Assembly (NCBI RefSeq): GCF_001949145.1
Contig: NW_019091416.1
Location: 1,343,132-1,407,131 of the forward strand
DNA: 64,000 bases
DNA from: Acanthaster planci
Taxonomy: Eukaryota; Echinodermata; Asteroidea; Valvatida; Acanthasteridae
Direction: 5' to 3'
A program made the translations under genes and the position numbers. The notes beneath the pieces are model-generated. The model was given only the letters and a program-made list of their open reading frames with translations, searched no databases and had not been told where the DNA came from. Below, piece after piece: positions 34,601 through 48,479 of the stretch; the stretch's first letter is position 1, and every line of letters starts with the position of its first letter.

Positions 34601-37600
34601 ACAGCACTAGGGGCCCTTCATTGCTAGTTTGCTTGTGTGTCTGTGTTGCCAACGGTCTTGTCATGCAGGCATATGTGTACATGTACAGTACAGTACTGTG
34701 CATCCATGCACCGCATGTTCATGCACATTTTACATCTACATGGTCTCTGTACAGTGCAAGTACATGTCATACTCATAGACAGGAGTCACAGGGTGGCCAG
34801 ACGGCATTAGAAGTTGGTCATGGTAATGTCCGATGTGTAGGGCACTGTTTCCTGCCAGAAACTGTCCTACCCTTCACATTTCTACATACATCTCTGCTAA
34901 CAGGAATTCTTAGATCTCTCCTGTCGATTATGCCAGGGAAAGTACATTGTAAGGTGGGTGAGATCACAATATTGGAGCAGATTCTGAACCCTAAGCACGT
35001 ATGCAGACCGCGCATAATTTGACATGTACTGACCAGAGTTAATAACCTAGTCTTTTCCTGGACAGTTTTCAGTTTTCATGGGATGTACCTGTAATATTGT
35101 AGTGGGAGACTGTTCGTGTTTGTTTAAACCAACTCTGTTTTGTTATGTGGAGATTCAAAACACAAGTAGTATGAAATGAATAAGTTCCTGAAAAAAATTT
35201 ATTCCTGAAGCATTTTTTTTGTTTTGGCTGCATTGTTTGGTACATTTCAAATTGCAGTAATTTATAATCCCAGCTTTTTGATTTGTGTCCATTTCAATCT
35301 ATTTACAGAGGTCAACCTTATTTCTTTGAATACTCAAGTACGAGTTACTACATGTAGTATTATATTTTCAATAGTTAAATGAAGTTAGTGAATGTCTGTT
35401 TGTTGGGATTTAGCATAAAAAAGGGTTTTTATTGTTGATTGCATTTTAGTGGTGTTGGACAGCTAGCATGGAGGTTATTCGGTTAGAAAGGGACCTTTCA
35501 TTCCTTTGTATTTGGCAGGATTGCATTTGACGCATTTATATTTAAGTTACATTGAATGTACAGAGTGCTGTACGTGCATACATGAGATTCATATTCCTGA
35601 GGTTTGCGACGATTTCCTGTGTTCATACATGCAATCATTTCTAAATATAATTGCTGGGAGCAAAAGCAGATGCTTCAGTCATTTTGTTAGTTCTCTTTTC
35701 CTTCTTTTCAACAGTCTTTCAGTTACTTTGTGCAGTGTGTAAATTCATTGTCTGATTTGATGTTTGAAGTGACATTATCAAGAGTCTCTGCTCTGATCAA
35801 TATCCAGTACACCATATTTGATGCCAAACACTTCACAGATTCACTGTATCATTTCAGGCAGTAAAAAGCCCACGTAACCAACCAGTGTTGTTCCCTTTTT
35901 GTGAATACTGTACTTTGTATGGAGTTATGTTGACACAGCGCAACTATTTTTGATGCAGTTGACTGGTGCTTTTTCAAGGGAAATTCAAAGTGCTATTGTG
36001 GAGGCGGGTGTTGATTGTTTACCAGTGGAGCTCCAGTGGGGGCTGTACCCAGCCAAGGAGGAAACTGGACAGGAAATAGAAGGCAGTAAAGGAAAAAACT
36101 CAAAAACTGGTTGAAGTAAATCCTCAGGCAGGAATTTTTCCAGGGAACTTCTCGGTTCTTTAGAGTTATTTACTGTTGCTCCAAAAAAAAATCATTATGA
36201 CTTAACTAAGTGATGGGTGTGCAAACTGCACATTGGCTACGGAGCCAAACCATTCAGTTGGTTTCAGAAAGGGACAGGTTTCCCTTTTCTTTTCCGTAAC
36301 AAGACTATGATGGAGTTAACGTGAATCAAAAGGGAAGACAGGCAACGGTGTACAATATAGGCGATACATGTGTACACGTACGTGTAGCCATGTTTGTTAC
36401 ATATCAGCAGGTTCTTTCCTCAAGGCTTTGATATGCAATGATTACAGTCCAGGCCTCCAAGCTCATGAAGTATTCATGCACAGATGATATAGATGCTGCA
36501 GAATCTTTCCTTTGAAGAAGACAAGGAGAAAACGTGCCTGGTGCTTTCCCTCCCCGCTCCCCGGGTTCCATGTATAGTGCATGGTCATTTGGGTACCAGT
36601 TTTCAACAGTAGCTGAGAGTAACAAGTGTGAGGATATTATTTTACGAACTGAGATTCATATCGTGGAATTTTTGGGGAAAAATTTGATCATTTTCTTTCG
36701 ACAGAATGGAAGGTTCCCCTTTACTGAAGGAAAACATTTACAGTATGTACGTATGTACATTCATCAGCGCTTCAAGGAGCAGCGAGTGTCAACCAATCAG
36801 AGAATTTAAGCTGTTGCCTTCGGCCCTCAGATCCAGTGGATGAAGAAAAGAGGGGGGGTGCATTGCGAGCCAGGGACGTTTTAATCTGGGAATTATGGAT
36901 GCGGCTGTGGACAGATTAAGAAAACTGGGCCATTGCTCTTGGGAATTCGGTCTCTGTTTGCCTTCTTCCCCATCCCTTTTTATTACGCTTTAGTGTTGGA
37001 AGGCGCAGGCTTTCATAAAAACAAAAAACTTGAGAGCGTGAAACTAGTGCAAATATTATTTTGAAGTTCACTGCTCAAAGAATTGACAGAGGCTTTTTTT
37101 TTTTGGAGGACTGGGTGTAATAGCATTAAAGCTCAGTCTTTGTTAAACAAATATTTAGGACAATTAAACATGCCGGTAGCATTACGTGGTTTCCATATGT
37201 GCAGAGTCTCTGTAATTGTACATGTCAATTTATGTTAGGGATTTTTCTGCTTCAGCAGGAACCAGATGGATTACGCATAAGGGACCTGTTTCCTCTACAT
37301 ACTGTTAAGTACTGGCCAGGAAGGCAGCTTTCATGTATGTACGGAAAGAAGTACGGAAAGAAGCAAAAACAGTATTTGAAAAGAATGAGTCCCATCAAGT
37401 TTGTTGTTCCTGCACTCAGTTTGCACTCAGTGGGTTTTGGTGGGTTCTCAGGAAATTCTGCCCCCAAAATGGAAGCTCTAGTTAGATTATCCCCCGGTAT
37501 GTGCAAGCATGCAGGTGGACGGTACATGTACATGTGCGTGTTCATATTTCGTTACTTACCACACAGTATTACTACACAATGTTGATAAAATCAGTTGTTT

Positions 37601-39597
37601 TGGAGGGGCGGTTACTATAAATGGAATTTACAGCTCAGGAAAGAAATCGTTCATTTTAAAAAGGGAAAAACAGCCTCCCCTGCAGCCGAACGCTTCACAA
37701 ATGCACTTGAAAAGAAAAAAAAGGAAGCTATCTAATGCTTGGAGAATATACATGTACATGTATGTGCATAAATGTATGTTCGCATTCACACAATTGATGT
37801 CTCCGTGTTCAATGTCCCCTGCACTATGGATCGGTACTACTGTCTGAAGAGTGCTTACACTGCGGTAAATATTGATCTGTGGTATTGATCCTGGTTTGTA
37901 AATTGAGTTAGGAGAGTTTGTGATGCAGCGGGGCAGTACAGATCACCCTGCTGGGGCCCCCCTCCCACCACCATCACCATGTTGCTGTGATAAAACAGCA
38001 CGAGGAACAAGCCCAGAAACATATGCTGGCAAGCGCTGCGTAGACTCTGCATTTTCAAAATGGCTTTGTTGAGAGAAAAAAATTCTTGGCTGGCATTATC
38101 ATGTGCTATGATAGTGTGTTCTAGTTGTGTGTATTCAGTAAACTAGCAAATACAATGAATTGGAAAGAAAAAATACTTTCAGACAACTTTCCTTCTAAAA
38201 GTTCAGTCCAGAAAAGAAAATAATACTGTTTGGTCTGCTTCCAGTTAACCAACTACCGGTAGTCTGAGCCTTGCAGGCTGAAACTTACCTAACAACCGGA
38301 GTATTCTAATATGCGATCAAATTTCACGTCAGATGTTCCAGTAATCAGTTATTGGATCTGACTCGGCCCTACCATCCGACCATGCACATTCATTCTCTGT
38401 ATTGGTTAGAAACATACAGTGTTGCCATGTCTTTAAGAATTCCGATTGCAGTTAGATGTACCTGACTGGCATGAAAACGATTATTTCAGCGTGCCTCCTG
38501 CCCGTCGGTGTTATTGAGGGGGATAGTCATGATGCTGCTGTGCGCCACTGAATGGAAAGGGGGAGGGGAGGAATGGAATGGAAGTTTTTTCACCTTGGCC
38601 ATGCTAAATTGCCATCCCCACTGAAGGGGGATGGATGTGAAGACGCCCAGGGGCAACCTAGATGAGCAGGTCCAACAATGAAAACATCGCTGCATCAATG
38701 CTTTATCCCCTGAATTAGTAACAGCAGGGCAGCAGTGTGGCCGTTGTGTTTGTTTGCTTCCTTTTTTTTTTTCTTTTTTTTTTTCCATTTGTTGCCCTCC
38801 TTTGCTGACTTTTGCCACCGCGCCAGAAAGAGGAATTGGTCACGGGGCTTTGGGGCTATTAGTGGAGATATTCTCAGTCCTGACCCCTTTTCCACACTTT
38901 GCCGGGAGCAGCAGAAAGGATATGGAGTGACCCTGTTCGTTTTTGCAGTATCATCTGTGTACGATGTACCCTTGAGGGAGCTGAGACGAAGAGTTTTTTG
39001 GAGTACATGTGTAAATGTCTGGAAGGGTGCAGTTACAGTATATGTGAATAGCCCGTATAGGGGGTGTGTAAATCGCTGCTTTTAATATTATGCTATATTG
39101 TAATGCTAATCTGTAAATAAATTATGTAAATCCGTTATGGAGCAGAGCATAAGCAAAGATCCTTTCGTCTGTACCCGCCCCCAGCTGAATTGCACCCCCA
39201 ATTGGCAAAAGAAAGACATGTGGTTACAAGCGGGTTCTTGCACGCGTTCTGCGTGTACGCAAAGACCACACATGCCATAATAAATTATTTACGCGTACTC
39301 GCCATGCTCTGTGTCAAATGCGCATATGCTTGCATGCCTCATGGCATGCCTGTGCGGCGAGTACCAAAAAAACACGCCCTCTTTTGTTCCGCTCGGAGGG
39401 GATAGTACATACTACTATTTTTTGCCACCCGTTTTCAATGCAGTCGAAAAAGCTTGACATCGTGGCTGTTCTACAGATAACTGATAATCCTTCAAATGTT
39501 CCCTGACTTTTGCAAAATGTGGAGTGGGTGATTTGCTCTCTGAATCTTTTAGGAATCTGAATGTACATGTTAATGTCACAGCCTATTGTCTAATTCG
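31624..39597. other. Non-coding stretch without recognised genes
   Basis: ACATGTAC word clusters are dense (34049-34106 and others). The 173-codon minus-strand frame at 32640-33161 has no family features and crosses such words. Poly-T tracts are common (38760-38785). Confidence 0.4.
34049..34106. repeat. Imperfect ACATGT/GTAC cluster
   Basis: About 58 bp made almost only of TACATG, ATGTAC and CTGTAC words, broken by single substitutions. Confidence 0.75.
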
Positions 39598-39599
39598 TA

Positions 39600-40003
39600 G
39601 AGCCAATGATTTTCCGTTTTCAAAAATGGGTATTTTCCGTTTTGCCGAATCCCAAATTCCACTTCAGAAATTCAAATTCCATTCCATGCCTTAGTAAGCA
39701 TGAAATAGAAGAGCAAGTTGTAAACTATGCGTGGAAACCATTTACCCAACCATACTCCCCCCCCAAAAAAAGAAAGGAAAATTAAAGAAACAAATATTGT
39801 TTGGAAATACTCTGCAATGTTGCCAACTTTTTTATGATTTTCTGTAGTGGAAATTTCAGCACTTTGCTGAAAGTTTTCTTTACTTTTTAAGCCGTTCTTA
39901 GTGGGAAATTTTGCAAGTTCCGTTTCAAGCAGTGGATTCCGTTTTCAAGTGTTGATTCCGCAAATTCTGTCCGTTTTCCGTAATCGCAGAAAATCATTGG
40001 CTC
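39600..40003. mobile_element. TA-flanked MITE with 15-bp perfect terminal inverted repeats
   Basis: The left end GAGCCAATGATTTTC (39600-39614) is repeated exactly inverted at the right end (39989-40003). Each end is flanked by TA (39598-39599 and 40004-40005), as for Tc1/mariner-type insertions. Internal CCGTTTTC words near both ends extend the symmetry. It is 404 bp and non-autonomous. Confidence 0.8.
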
Positions 40004-40005
40004 TA

Positions 40006-43000
40006 AATTTGTACTCCAATAAAAATCTACTCTTCTTTGTCTGTGAACACCTTGTCCAAGATTGGTTGCACAAGATTTTCAAGTGATGAACCTGTAGATG
40101 TGACATTTCACTCAGCAGGAATGCTCTTGCCTTTCAACCAATGTCAGTGTGCGATGAGGCATGGAAATTGGTTCTTAGTCCCCGATGATATACATGTAGC
40201 GAGAAGACAAGACAACCTTGGACAGGAGCAAGTAAGGAAAAAAAAAAAAATTATTGCTATCAGTGTTGCCATGGAAACTTGGCCCACCAGTGGTTAATTT
40301 GCCCAATTGTCTGTTGCTTTCCACTTAGCCTGGCTAGCAGATTGTGGAAGTAAACATCTACTTGTATATACATTGTATTTTGTCAGTTCTGTCAGCACCT
40401 GGTACGTGTCAGGGCAACCAGCTTTTCTTTAGAAGCTTTGAGATGAAAGATTATATTTTTCCTCTGGAAAAGAAAATTAGTATTTTTGTCGTCCATGACA
40501 ATAGGAACGTTACATCTGAGACTTCTTGTGGCTGTGTGCTTCACAGCACTGTCCTCGTTAGTCTTCATCGTCATGGAAACATGGTGATGATGGTGACGTT
40601 GGCTTTTGTTGTCTGCAGTACCCTGGCTGGGATTCTAACAAATTAATTAGCAATGGATTCCTGAAGAAATTTTCAAGGGCTGTGTTTTGTACCGGCCCAC
40701 TTCCATCAACTACATGTTCCTGTCAAGCGGTTATGTTTGCTATTTAGTTTATCCTAAAAGTTGTGAAGCTACCGCTCAGGATTGATCTCTGATGCATGCT
40801 GTGGCAAATCTCAGTTAATTTGCAACTACATAACCTACGGTAGGTTTTGTGCACAAAATATTGGGCACCAAGGACGATGTTCGGTACAGCCAAATGTTCG
40901 GTATAGCGGTGTTTGGTATAGCAACGTTCCACTGTACATGTACTGTGCATGTACATGTACCGTACACATGTACTATTGAAAGGAGCACATGGGTATATTA
41001 CTTTGGCACCTTTCTGGTGTCGATTTGGTTTCCCTGAAGGCAAGACACAGTCACATTTTAATGATGGCTTTGGCTCATTTACGGCTTGTTTCCAGTATCC
41101 CACAGGTCTACTAGTTGTTATGGCGTTGTCATTTTTTGGTGAAGACCCCCTACTGTCAAAAGGTCAACTCGACCTACATGTGCTATGGAAAAACGGTGCA
41201 TACATGTACTCATCCCCATGCTCCTGTCTCGGGTGTCCAAATTGTCCATCACACACCTTTAATATTGCCAGTTCTTGCCACAAGGATAACTTTAATCAAG
41301 AGAAGGATTTGTTTTCCCACTGTCCGGTACTTCATGTTGGTCTGAAAGGCAACAGTGCTGCCACTCTGTGAATTGAATTCTGATTGCATTTCTTAGTGAC
41401 CTTATCCCCAGGGCTAGTTGTCAGTGTAGTAGTAGCTGTTTGTCATTTGTAAAAGAGGATTGTCTGGAAAGAGGAGGTTGTAGATTCAACTGAAGTGGAA
41501 AGGTTACAGATAGCTTAGGTTTATTGCGTTCTGGTTCGTCATTAATCTGTAATATATCCTGGGGGCTGGAATTGAAGGGGAGAAAAATCTGTTTCTCCGC
41601 AGGAGTTAGTGGCTCAACACTATCCAGGGCTAGAGGGTGTCCCCCCCTCCCTTTCTCCAAGGGGTGATCATGGGCCAACTTCAAAGAGCTGCTGAGCAAG
41701 GAAAATATTTGCTTAATACTAGAAACAGGTTACCTGCAAATATATCGTGGTATTTGGATTGTGCTCTGCCAAATTTTGCTAGGCGCGTCAATTGGGTCAG
41801 CAAGATTTTCTGTGAAGTAATTCTGTGAAATACTGGTAGGGCCCTGCTGTACATGTGAGTGTTCAAAATTTCAAATCTAAAAAGAGAAATACTTAGTAGT
41901 GACCTTTTGATATTTCAGGGGTTGAGTTTTGTGAAAAAAAACAAGAACGAACAACTGGACCGCAGTGCCAGTCCCTCGTAAAATGTACTGTACTGGAACA
42001 CGTTATAAGACCAACAAAGTGGAAAACATTATTTTGATCTCGAAAGTCATATGAACATGAATGTCATACACATGCCTGTATGTGACCCGTTTTCTCAAAG
42101 AAAATGAAACTCAGACCATATCTTTTTTATGAAAAGTTCTGAATAATTCCCAGGTAATTATTTGAGGAAAAACACTTTACTTCCAACATCAAAATCGCTG
42201 GCCGTGGCCAACTGGCGTAGCGGATATTTTAAATTTTTGGGATGTTCTGTCTGGGGGGGGGTTTCCTTTGCACATCGCATGTAAGAAAGTTCTGGAGATA
42301 GTGGATTTCAATTGACCTTGGTCCACCAGTGACCCAGCATATGTATTGAATCCTGGCTTCAGTCTGTACAGCTGTACGCGGGTAAGTAACGCCAAGATTG
42401 AGTTTGCAAGTGGATGTACACTACACTAGGAAAATAAACACCCATTGTCCATGGTAGCCCCTCCATCCTCAGCTAGGACATGTAGGTGCATGTAAATGCA
42501 TCTCATTTGAATAACTGTACCAGTGCAGGTACATGTATCCCTTGCATTTTCATGATAAAGCTCCAGGGAAGAGATAGGGTGCCGAAAAATCAATAAGGCA
42601 GGGACCCAGTTGTGGTTGGCTGTGCAATGATTTAATACTGGCTATTGATCAGTTGGATGGTCCTGCAGGCTTGCATATGTTTTTGTGCTGTTGGGGGAAC
42701 AGGACAGTCAGTGAGCAGACTGGATTGGATGAATGCTAAGTGCCTTGACATGGTACGTCAATAAGCCTCTACATTACATGGCCGCCTACATATGTACGGG
42801 TGTACTGAGTGTCTGCCCTGGGAGTGTGCAGAACATATGGATTGGCCAAGAATGGACAAGGCTGTGTGCACATGCGCGGGTAGGTGGAGAGTCCACACTG
42901 GCTTGAATTGTGGTTTTGTGGGTTGTCTCAGTCAGCTGTGACAGGGGTTGAAATATGTGGCCAGGATTCCTGGGGACATGCTTGTGGTCTAGGTAGGTGA

Positions 43001-46000
43001 CTGCACTATGTATTTTTGGACATGAGAGTACTGTGTGTAAGAGCCTGGTTGTGTTTGCTTAGATTGTGATGTTTAACTCTGATGTGTTCCTGTGCTGTTA
43101 ATGTTTAATGAGGACCTGACTGTACAAGGATATTGGCGATGGGGTTGACATTGTGAATAGCCTGTGACTCTGCCATGTGTAATTGTTTGTATTGCTGTCT
43201 TAATATTATTGGGGTTTTTGTATTGTGAAGTGGTTCTGCTCAAGCTGGAAAATGTTTTGCCGAATGGGATGAGCTCAAGAGTAGATCTTTGTGAGTGATC
43301 ACGGTTTTGCATGACAGTTTGCGTAGCTTCCCAGAGCTCTTTACCAGCTTACCAGGACCATGGTTTGATGATTTATGGCCCGTCAAATAAGGGAAGGCCA
43401 CTGTTGTTGGACCATGAAGCAAAGGAAGAGACGAAAACTAATCGGAATGATTGAAGTGAGATCCCTGCCCCCTAGTTGATGGCGTATTTACCATGACAGG
43501 AAGAAACAGGAAGATTTCCACTTCCTATTCCACCAGCCACCGATCATATGTTGACGGTTTTGACATTTACTAAAAATGAATTCAGCAAATCTGCCGTTGT
43601 TTACTGCATCCGTTGATTTGCATACTTGATTTTAATTGATGGCCATTTGAACGCTCCCTGCCTTGTAGCATATTGGCTCTGTGGGATTGTATTTTGTAGA
43701 ACCAGATAGCCTTATCTACGAGGTGACTCAAAATCATGGAGCTGGTCGGTGTATGTTATCTGCATCATGCGATTTTTCATGCCAGGTTTCATTTTCTTAA
43801 TAAGTGCCTGCACTTTTATCTTTGTTTCATTTTCTGCACCAGTAAAGACCAGTAAAATTGTATTTATTTTTTTTTTTAGAATTTGAAGTGAAAGTAAAAT
43901 GGGCATATATGTGCTGGTTTTGTACACCGTGTACACATGGTTTCCTGTGTCTATCTTTGACATGGTTAAAAACAGAGACGCGGAGTAAGGTCAAATCCAT
44001 AATGCATTTACATTTAGGTACAGATAAAATCGGTACTACTGACCTTTGAATTCTAAATTACTATTCTCTCTGTTGGGGGATTTACATAAGAACGGTCAGT
44101 CAAGTATTTTGTGTGGATCAGGGCCAGAATTGGCCAAAGGTACATGCAAAACCCCGGAACACAAATAGCCACGGGTCAGCATTGTGTTAAAACAAAAAGA
44201 AACTTGTGCATGTAACCCGCCCAGGTCAGAGTAGTAAATATCTGTGTCCCCAGCAAAATCATATTTCATGACTGTCTTGAGAAAAAAAAATCATTTGGTA
44301 CATACATGTACACTAAGGGTCTTTTTTGAATGTCTCAAGTGCTGTAGCTGTTAAAAGGGGAAAAAAAAACCTAAGCAAATGACCGTACCTTTCCACGTCA
44401 TTACATATTCCCCTCCTTTCCTTTTTATACCTTGTACTGTACATGTGCATGTATATGTAGGGCCTACTTACATGTACCAGTATCAGTACAGGAAATGCCA
44501 TTATGGGTATGGCTAGATTTGTTGGAGCACCACCTCCTGATTTCAGGAGTGCTGTCAGATACATGTACATACATGTACATGCTGTGTACTTGGGACTGTG
44601 CATAATTATGTACATGTACTGTACATGTACTAGTGTACAGGTATTGTGCGTGTGTATTGGAGGTCACCTCTCCTGCGTTCGTCAGTGTGTGTTCCTTCGT
44701 GTACATGTAGTACTGGTATCACTATAATGCTTGTTGGCCGGATTTGTGAATTTCTAAAGGAGTTATTTATAGCAGCCTCCTTGCTGTATTTTCCATGAGA
44801 AAAAAAAGTAGGCACATTGCAATGAGACAGTTAAGTGAGTATGTGTCGAACAGTTTTCAAAACCCCCCCCAAAAAAAACCAGGATCGAGATCTGTGTAAT
44901 TGTTAATACATGAAGCAGATAATTGCACATTGCGAGAATTTTTTGCACATGTAAGTAGGTGTTCAGAAGAGACTCATTAAAAGCAAATGGTGAGAAGCTC
45001 CAGTTTTGAATGGACAGTTTTTACTGAGCTCTGAGCCATTTTGGTTCTAAAATGAAAGACAGTTTAACTGTGCAAGTACGCATACAGGCAGCGCAGTGTT
45101 CAGCTTTGATGTTCACCCAGATATGAGTGCTGCGTGTGAATAGATACAGCTCAAATCAAATTATGTACACTTGGTTGATTCTAAACCATGCATAATGTTA
45201 TTTACATGCAAATCAGCAGTTTTGTAGCTTCACAAAAGGGTTTGTGGTTGTTCTTTCAAAAATCATGTTCAGTTGGCATCCACTAAATATAACACTACAG
45301 GTAATGAAATGTGATTTCCTCGCGCTGTTCATATTGAAACAAATTTTGGAGTAATGAGAAATGTACGTGTAGTTGGAAAAATGGTTCAGCGCCACAGCTG
45401 AATTACTTGCGTCGTCGTATGAGTGTCACTCTATGGAACAGAGCTTTTATTTAAAAATACCAGTACATGTACATGTGCAAAAGTTGGCAGAGCAAGGTTG
45501 GCAGGATTGTCCAAGGTGTCCCCCCCCCTCCCTACGGCACCCAGTCTTGCATCACTGATGAGGTTAATTCCCACAGTACCCTCAATCAGAGTCGGTGGAG
45601 GGGAGGATACGCTGAGACTTGGCGGAAATTATCACTTCAGAATTTGATTATTCCAATAGTCGGCCGGCGTGTGTTAATTGCGCTGCCAGCGCTAAGCTTC
45701 AGCCGTAGTGCACGATCAGGCACTGCAGTTAGTGAATTAGGCGTGGAGCTTGCAATTGAATGGGGGCATGAGGAAAAAACGTTAGTTATGACGGATGTAG
45801 GTTTCCAAATGCTAAGACCATATTTCCCCATTTTTTTTGTATTTACATGTACCTGTGTGGTATTTGTATTTCACATGTCTAATTACTGAATGCTCTAAGC
45901 ACTGCAAGTTGTGTTTTGCTGTAGTGGCATGGCATATTTGACATGGTTTTAACAGATTTTTGTCTAGCATACCGGTATATGCTGAATGTGTTACGGTCGG

Positions 46001-47735
46001 AAGTGAAGCTGGGCCCTTCTGTAGGCTTTCTTTGAGTTGCTAGGTTCTGAGAGAATTTTTTTATGGGGGGGGAAGAAATTATTGCTCCTTCGAGGGATAG
46101 ATGTTAAAATTTTGAAGAGTTTGTGACAGGGATTTAGCTAGAGTTGTCAGTGGTCAACTTAAACAACATCACCAGTTAAGAAATGATCGCTCCCAGATGT
46201 AAAAATTGAGAAGGGTCTATGATGGGGATGTAGTGAGAGCTGTGAGTTAGTTGTGGTCAGCTTTAGTAACATCCCCAGTTGTGTTTCAGAAGAAACAAGA
46301 TCTAATAAGCTGTGGAAGAGTCTCCCTTCCTGTCTGATCTGTCATTGGTTGCCAGGAAACCATTGACCACTCGCGCTCTTTGGTGTAAGATTTGAGCAAT
46401 GGACTGAGCCAGCCCAGAGCTGAGAAATTACGTGAACGTTGTAACGAAGTGTCCAATATATCACATGTAGAGGGCTATTCAGCATTTCTGAAAGTCTTTT
46501 TTCTTTTTTCATTTTTTTAATTCAAAACCAAAAATCTATTAAAATCTGATAACTGTTGGAATAGCTAAAGTACTATGTATTTGCAGCTGTCCGTTCAGAA
46601 TGTGTTTAGGAAGTAGGATTGATGATGATGCTCCCTTTGTCAAAAGACATCTGCATAGCGCATGCGCTTGTGGGACACTTTTCTTTGCAGCTTGAATCAC
46701 AACTAACACTTCCATGCCAGATCCCTGGCAAACCGTAAACACTGAGCCACATCACGCCCCTTGTCCTTCAGTTCCAGTAAGCAGCAGATCTGTAAACATA
46801 CCAAAGTCTACTGACTCCTCTCAACCGGAGAACCTGTGGGGGGGGGGTTGCTGGTGTTTGTTTGGCAAGTGGGGCGTGGCATGTTGGTGTTGCCTTTTCA
46901 AGTACTGTTTTGGGTCATTTTGCCCTGAACCTTGTTAATTTACAGTGGCTGATTGCTTGCACGATTATTTTGGTGTGTATGTTGTGGGTTAATGGTAACA
47001 AGCTTTTTGTGTCCATGTGCACCTGCTGCAAATACGTGCGATTATTGTTCATGAATGCACATACATTGACTTTCACTTCTGTTCATACACAAACAAACTC
47101 TTTGAAATTTATAAGTTTATGGGTCTAAATATCCACCCCCTAGTGTTTAGCCATGTTTGACCGGGGGTGTTCTCCCAGTGGACTGCCTGCTTATGAATAA
47201 CCATGAGTGCAACTTGCTTTCTGATTGGACAGCTGCGTCACCTGATTGCCTGTATAAGCACATGCATGTCGCCTGTCTGAATGCGTTCTCACTAATTCCT
47301 GCCCTCATGCAAATTGTCCCGAGCAACTGTAGTCCCATGACTGCAGACAGTGCACATGTCATTGACATGCATTTCCTTGATTAGTGAAAAGGGTGTTGCC
47401 CTTTCCAACGGTTACGGCATAAGATCCATACTTTCTTGCAGCTTGCTGCCCATAATGACAAAGCAGTTTTCATATTACAGTTGAGAGGCTTATCGATGCA
47501 TTACATTCAATTTGTTTTGGCATTGCCACTTAAGAAATGTGATGGTACAAATAGAACAGTATTGTTATGAATGCTCAAGGTCTCATACAAGAGAGGTCGT
47601 GGACCCCTTGTTTCCATTTATTATGGATTATTTGAAGGAATCAAAAGAAAAGAAATATACTTTTTTATCAGTGTCATATTGAGATTCTTTTATCATTCAC
47701 TGGATTATTTTCTCTCTTTTTTCCGTCTCTTTCAG
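40006..47735. other. Non-coding stretch, probably intronic or upstream of TNRC6
   Basis: No coding exon is supported. ACATGT/GTAC clusters occur at 40932-40975 and 44560-44640. A GC-richer patch lies at 45470-45740, where the open frames show no family features. Confidence 0.35.
44560..44640. repeat. ACATGT/GTAC cluster
   Basis: About 80 bp rich in TACATGTAC, CATACATG and CTGTACATG words on either side of a short unique segment. Confidence 0.7.
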
Positions 47736-47820
47736 AACCAACAATGCATTCATGTAGTGTGAGCCACATGAGAGTCGCATTACTGTCTGGACTGCAGGTG
47801 TACTAAATGATAAAGACAAG
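47736..47820 (+). other. Candidate 5' leader exon of TNRC6 (L2)
   Basis: A strong acceptor (pyrimidine tract then TTTCAG, ending 47735) and a donor (AAG, then GTAAGC) enclose 85 bp. The segment holds two upstream ATGs whose frames abut: 47744 opens a 20-codon frame stopping at 47804-47806, and an ATG follows at once at 47807. It does not look protein-coding. Assignment to TNRC6 rests on strand and position only. Confidence 0.4.
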
Positions 47821-48342
47821 GTAAGCTTGGTCATCGTCAGCAGGCCTTGACCTGAAGCTTTTTCTTTTAAGTAGTCTTCTAGGCGAATTAACTTATTTCT
47901 TCACCAGCTCACAGGAAGTTTCACTACCTTACTTAACAATGATTAGCAGAACTAGCTTTGACTGGTGTTTTTCAACTTGATTTTTTCAAAAGTTAATGTG
48001 GAATCATGCTGTCAGTTTAAACTTACAAAGTTGGGGGATTCCAAGCTGTTACAATAAGTAACCAAAAAGGTGCAATCAAAATTTGCGACATTTGTAAACT
48101 TTGTTTTATTCATCTTTGCAAATAAGACAAGTGAAAGTTTCAACAGGTACATGTAGATGTAGATGTAGTGGTGTGTTTACTAGCCCACAAGGCAAGTTAA
48201 AGAGTGCATTTTACAAGCTTGCTGCAGGAGTTTTGAAACAGACTTTGTACGCCGGTCTAGTTCTAAAGATGAGGCCTGGTCAGGTATACAGTCCAGCATG
48301 AGCTGGAGCCGTCTATCTTGGCTGCGTTCGCGCGGTTCCTCC

Positions 48343-48479
48343 TGTCAACACGAGTGAGAATGCGCGCGCATTACTCTCGGGTCGGGAGTATACTCCTGCA
48401 TGACGGGGAGTATACTCCCACTGATCAGCGGGGCATACTCCTGCCATTTGTTCGCTTCGGGAGAGCACTCGTGTTAACA
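48343..48479. repeat. Foldback element with internal GGAGTATACTCC palindromes
   Basis: Terminal arms TGTCAACACGAGTG (48343-48356) and CACTCGTGTTAACA (48466-48479) match inverted at 13 of 14 positions. Just inside, CTCTCGGG faces TTCGGGAGAG. The core holds two perfect palindromes, GGAGTATACTCC (48385-48396) and GGGAGTATACTCCC (48406-48419), plus a decayed third (GCATACTCC, 48433-48441). The segment is CpG-rich against its surroundings. Confidence 0.75.
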
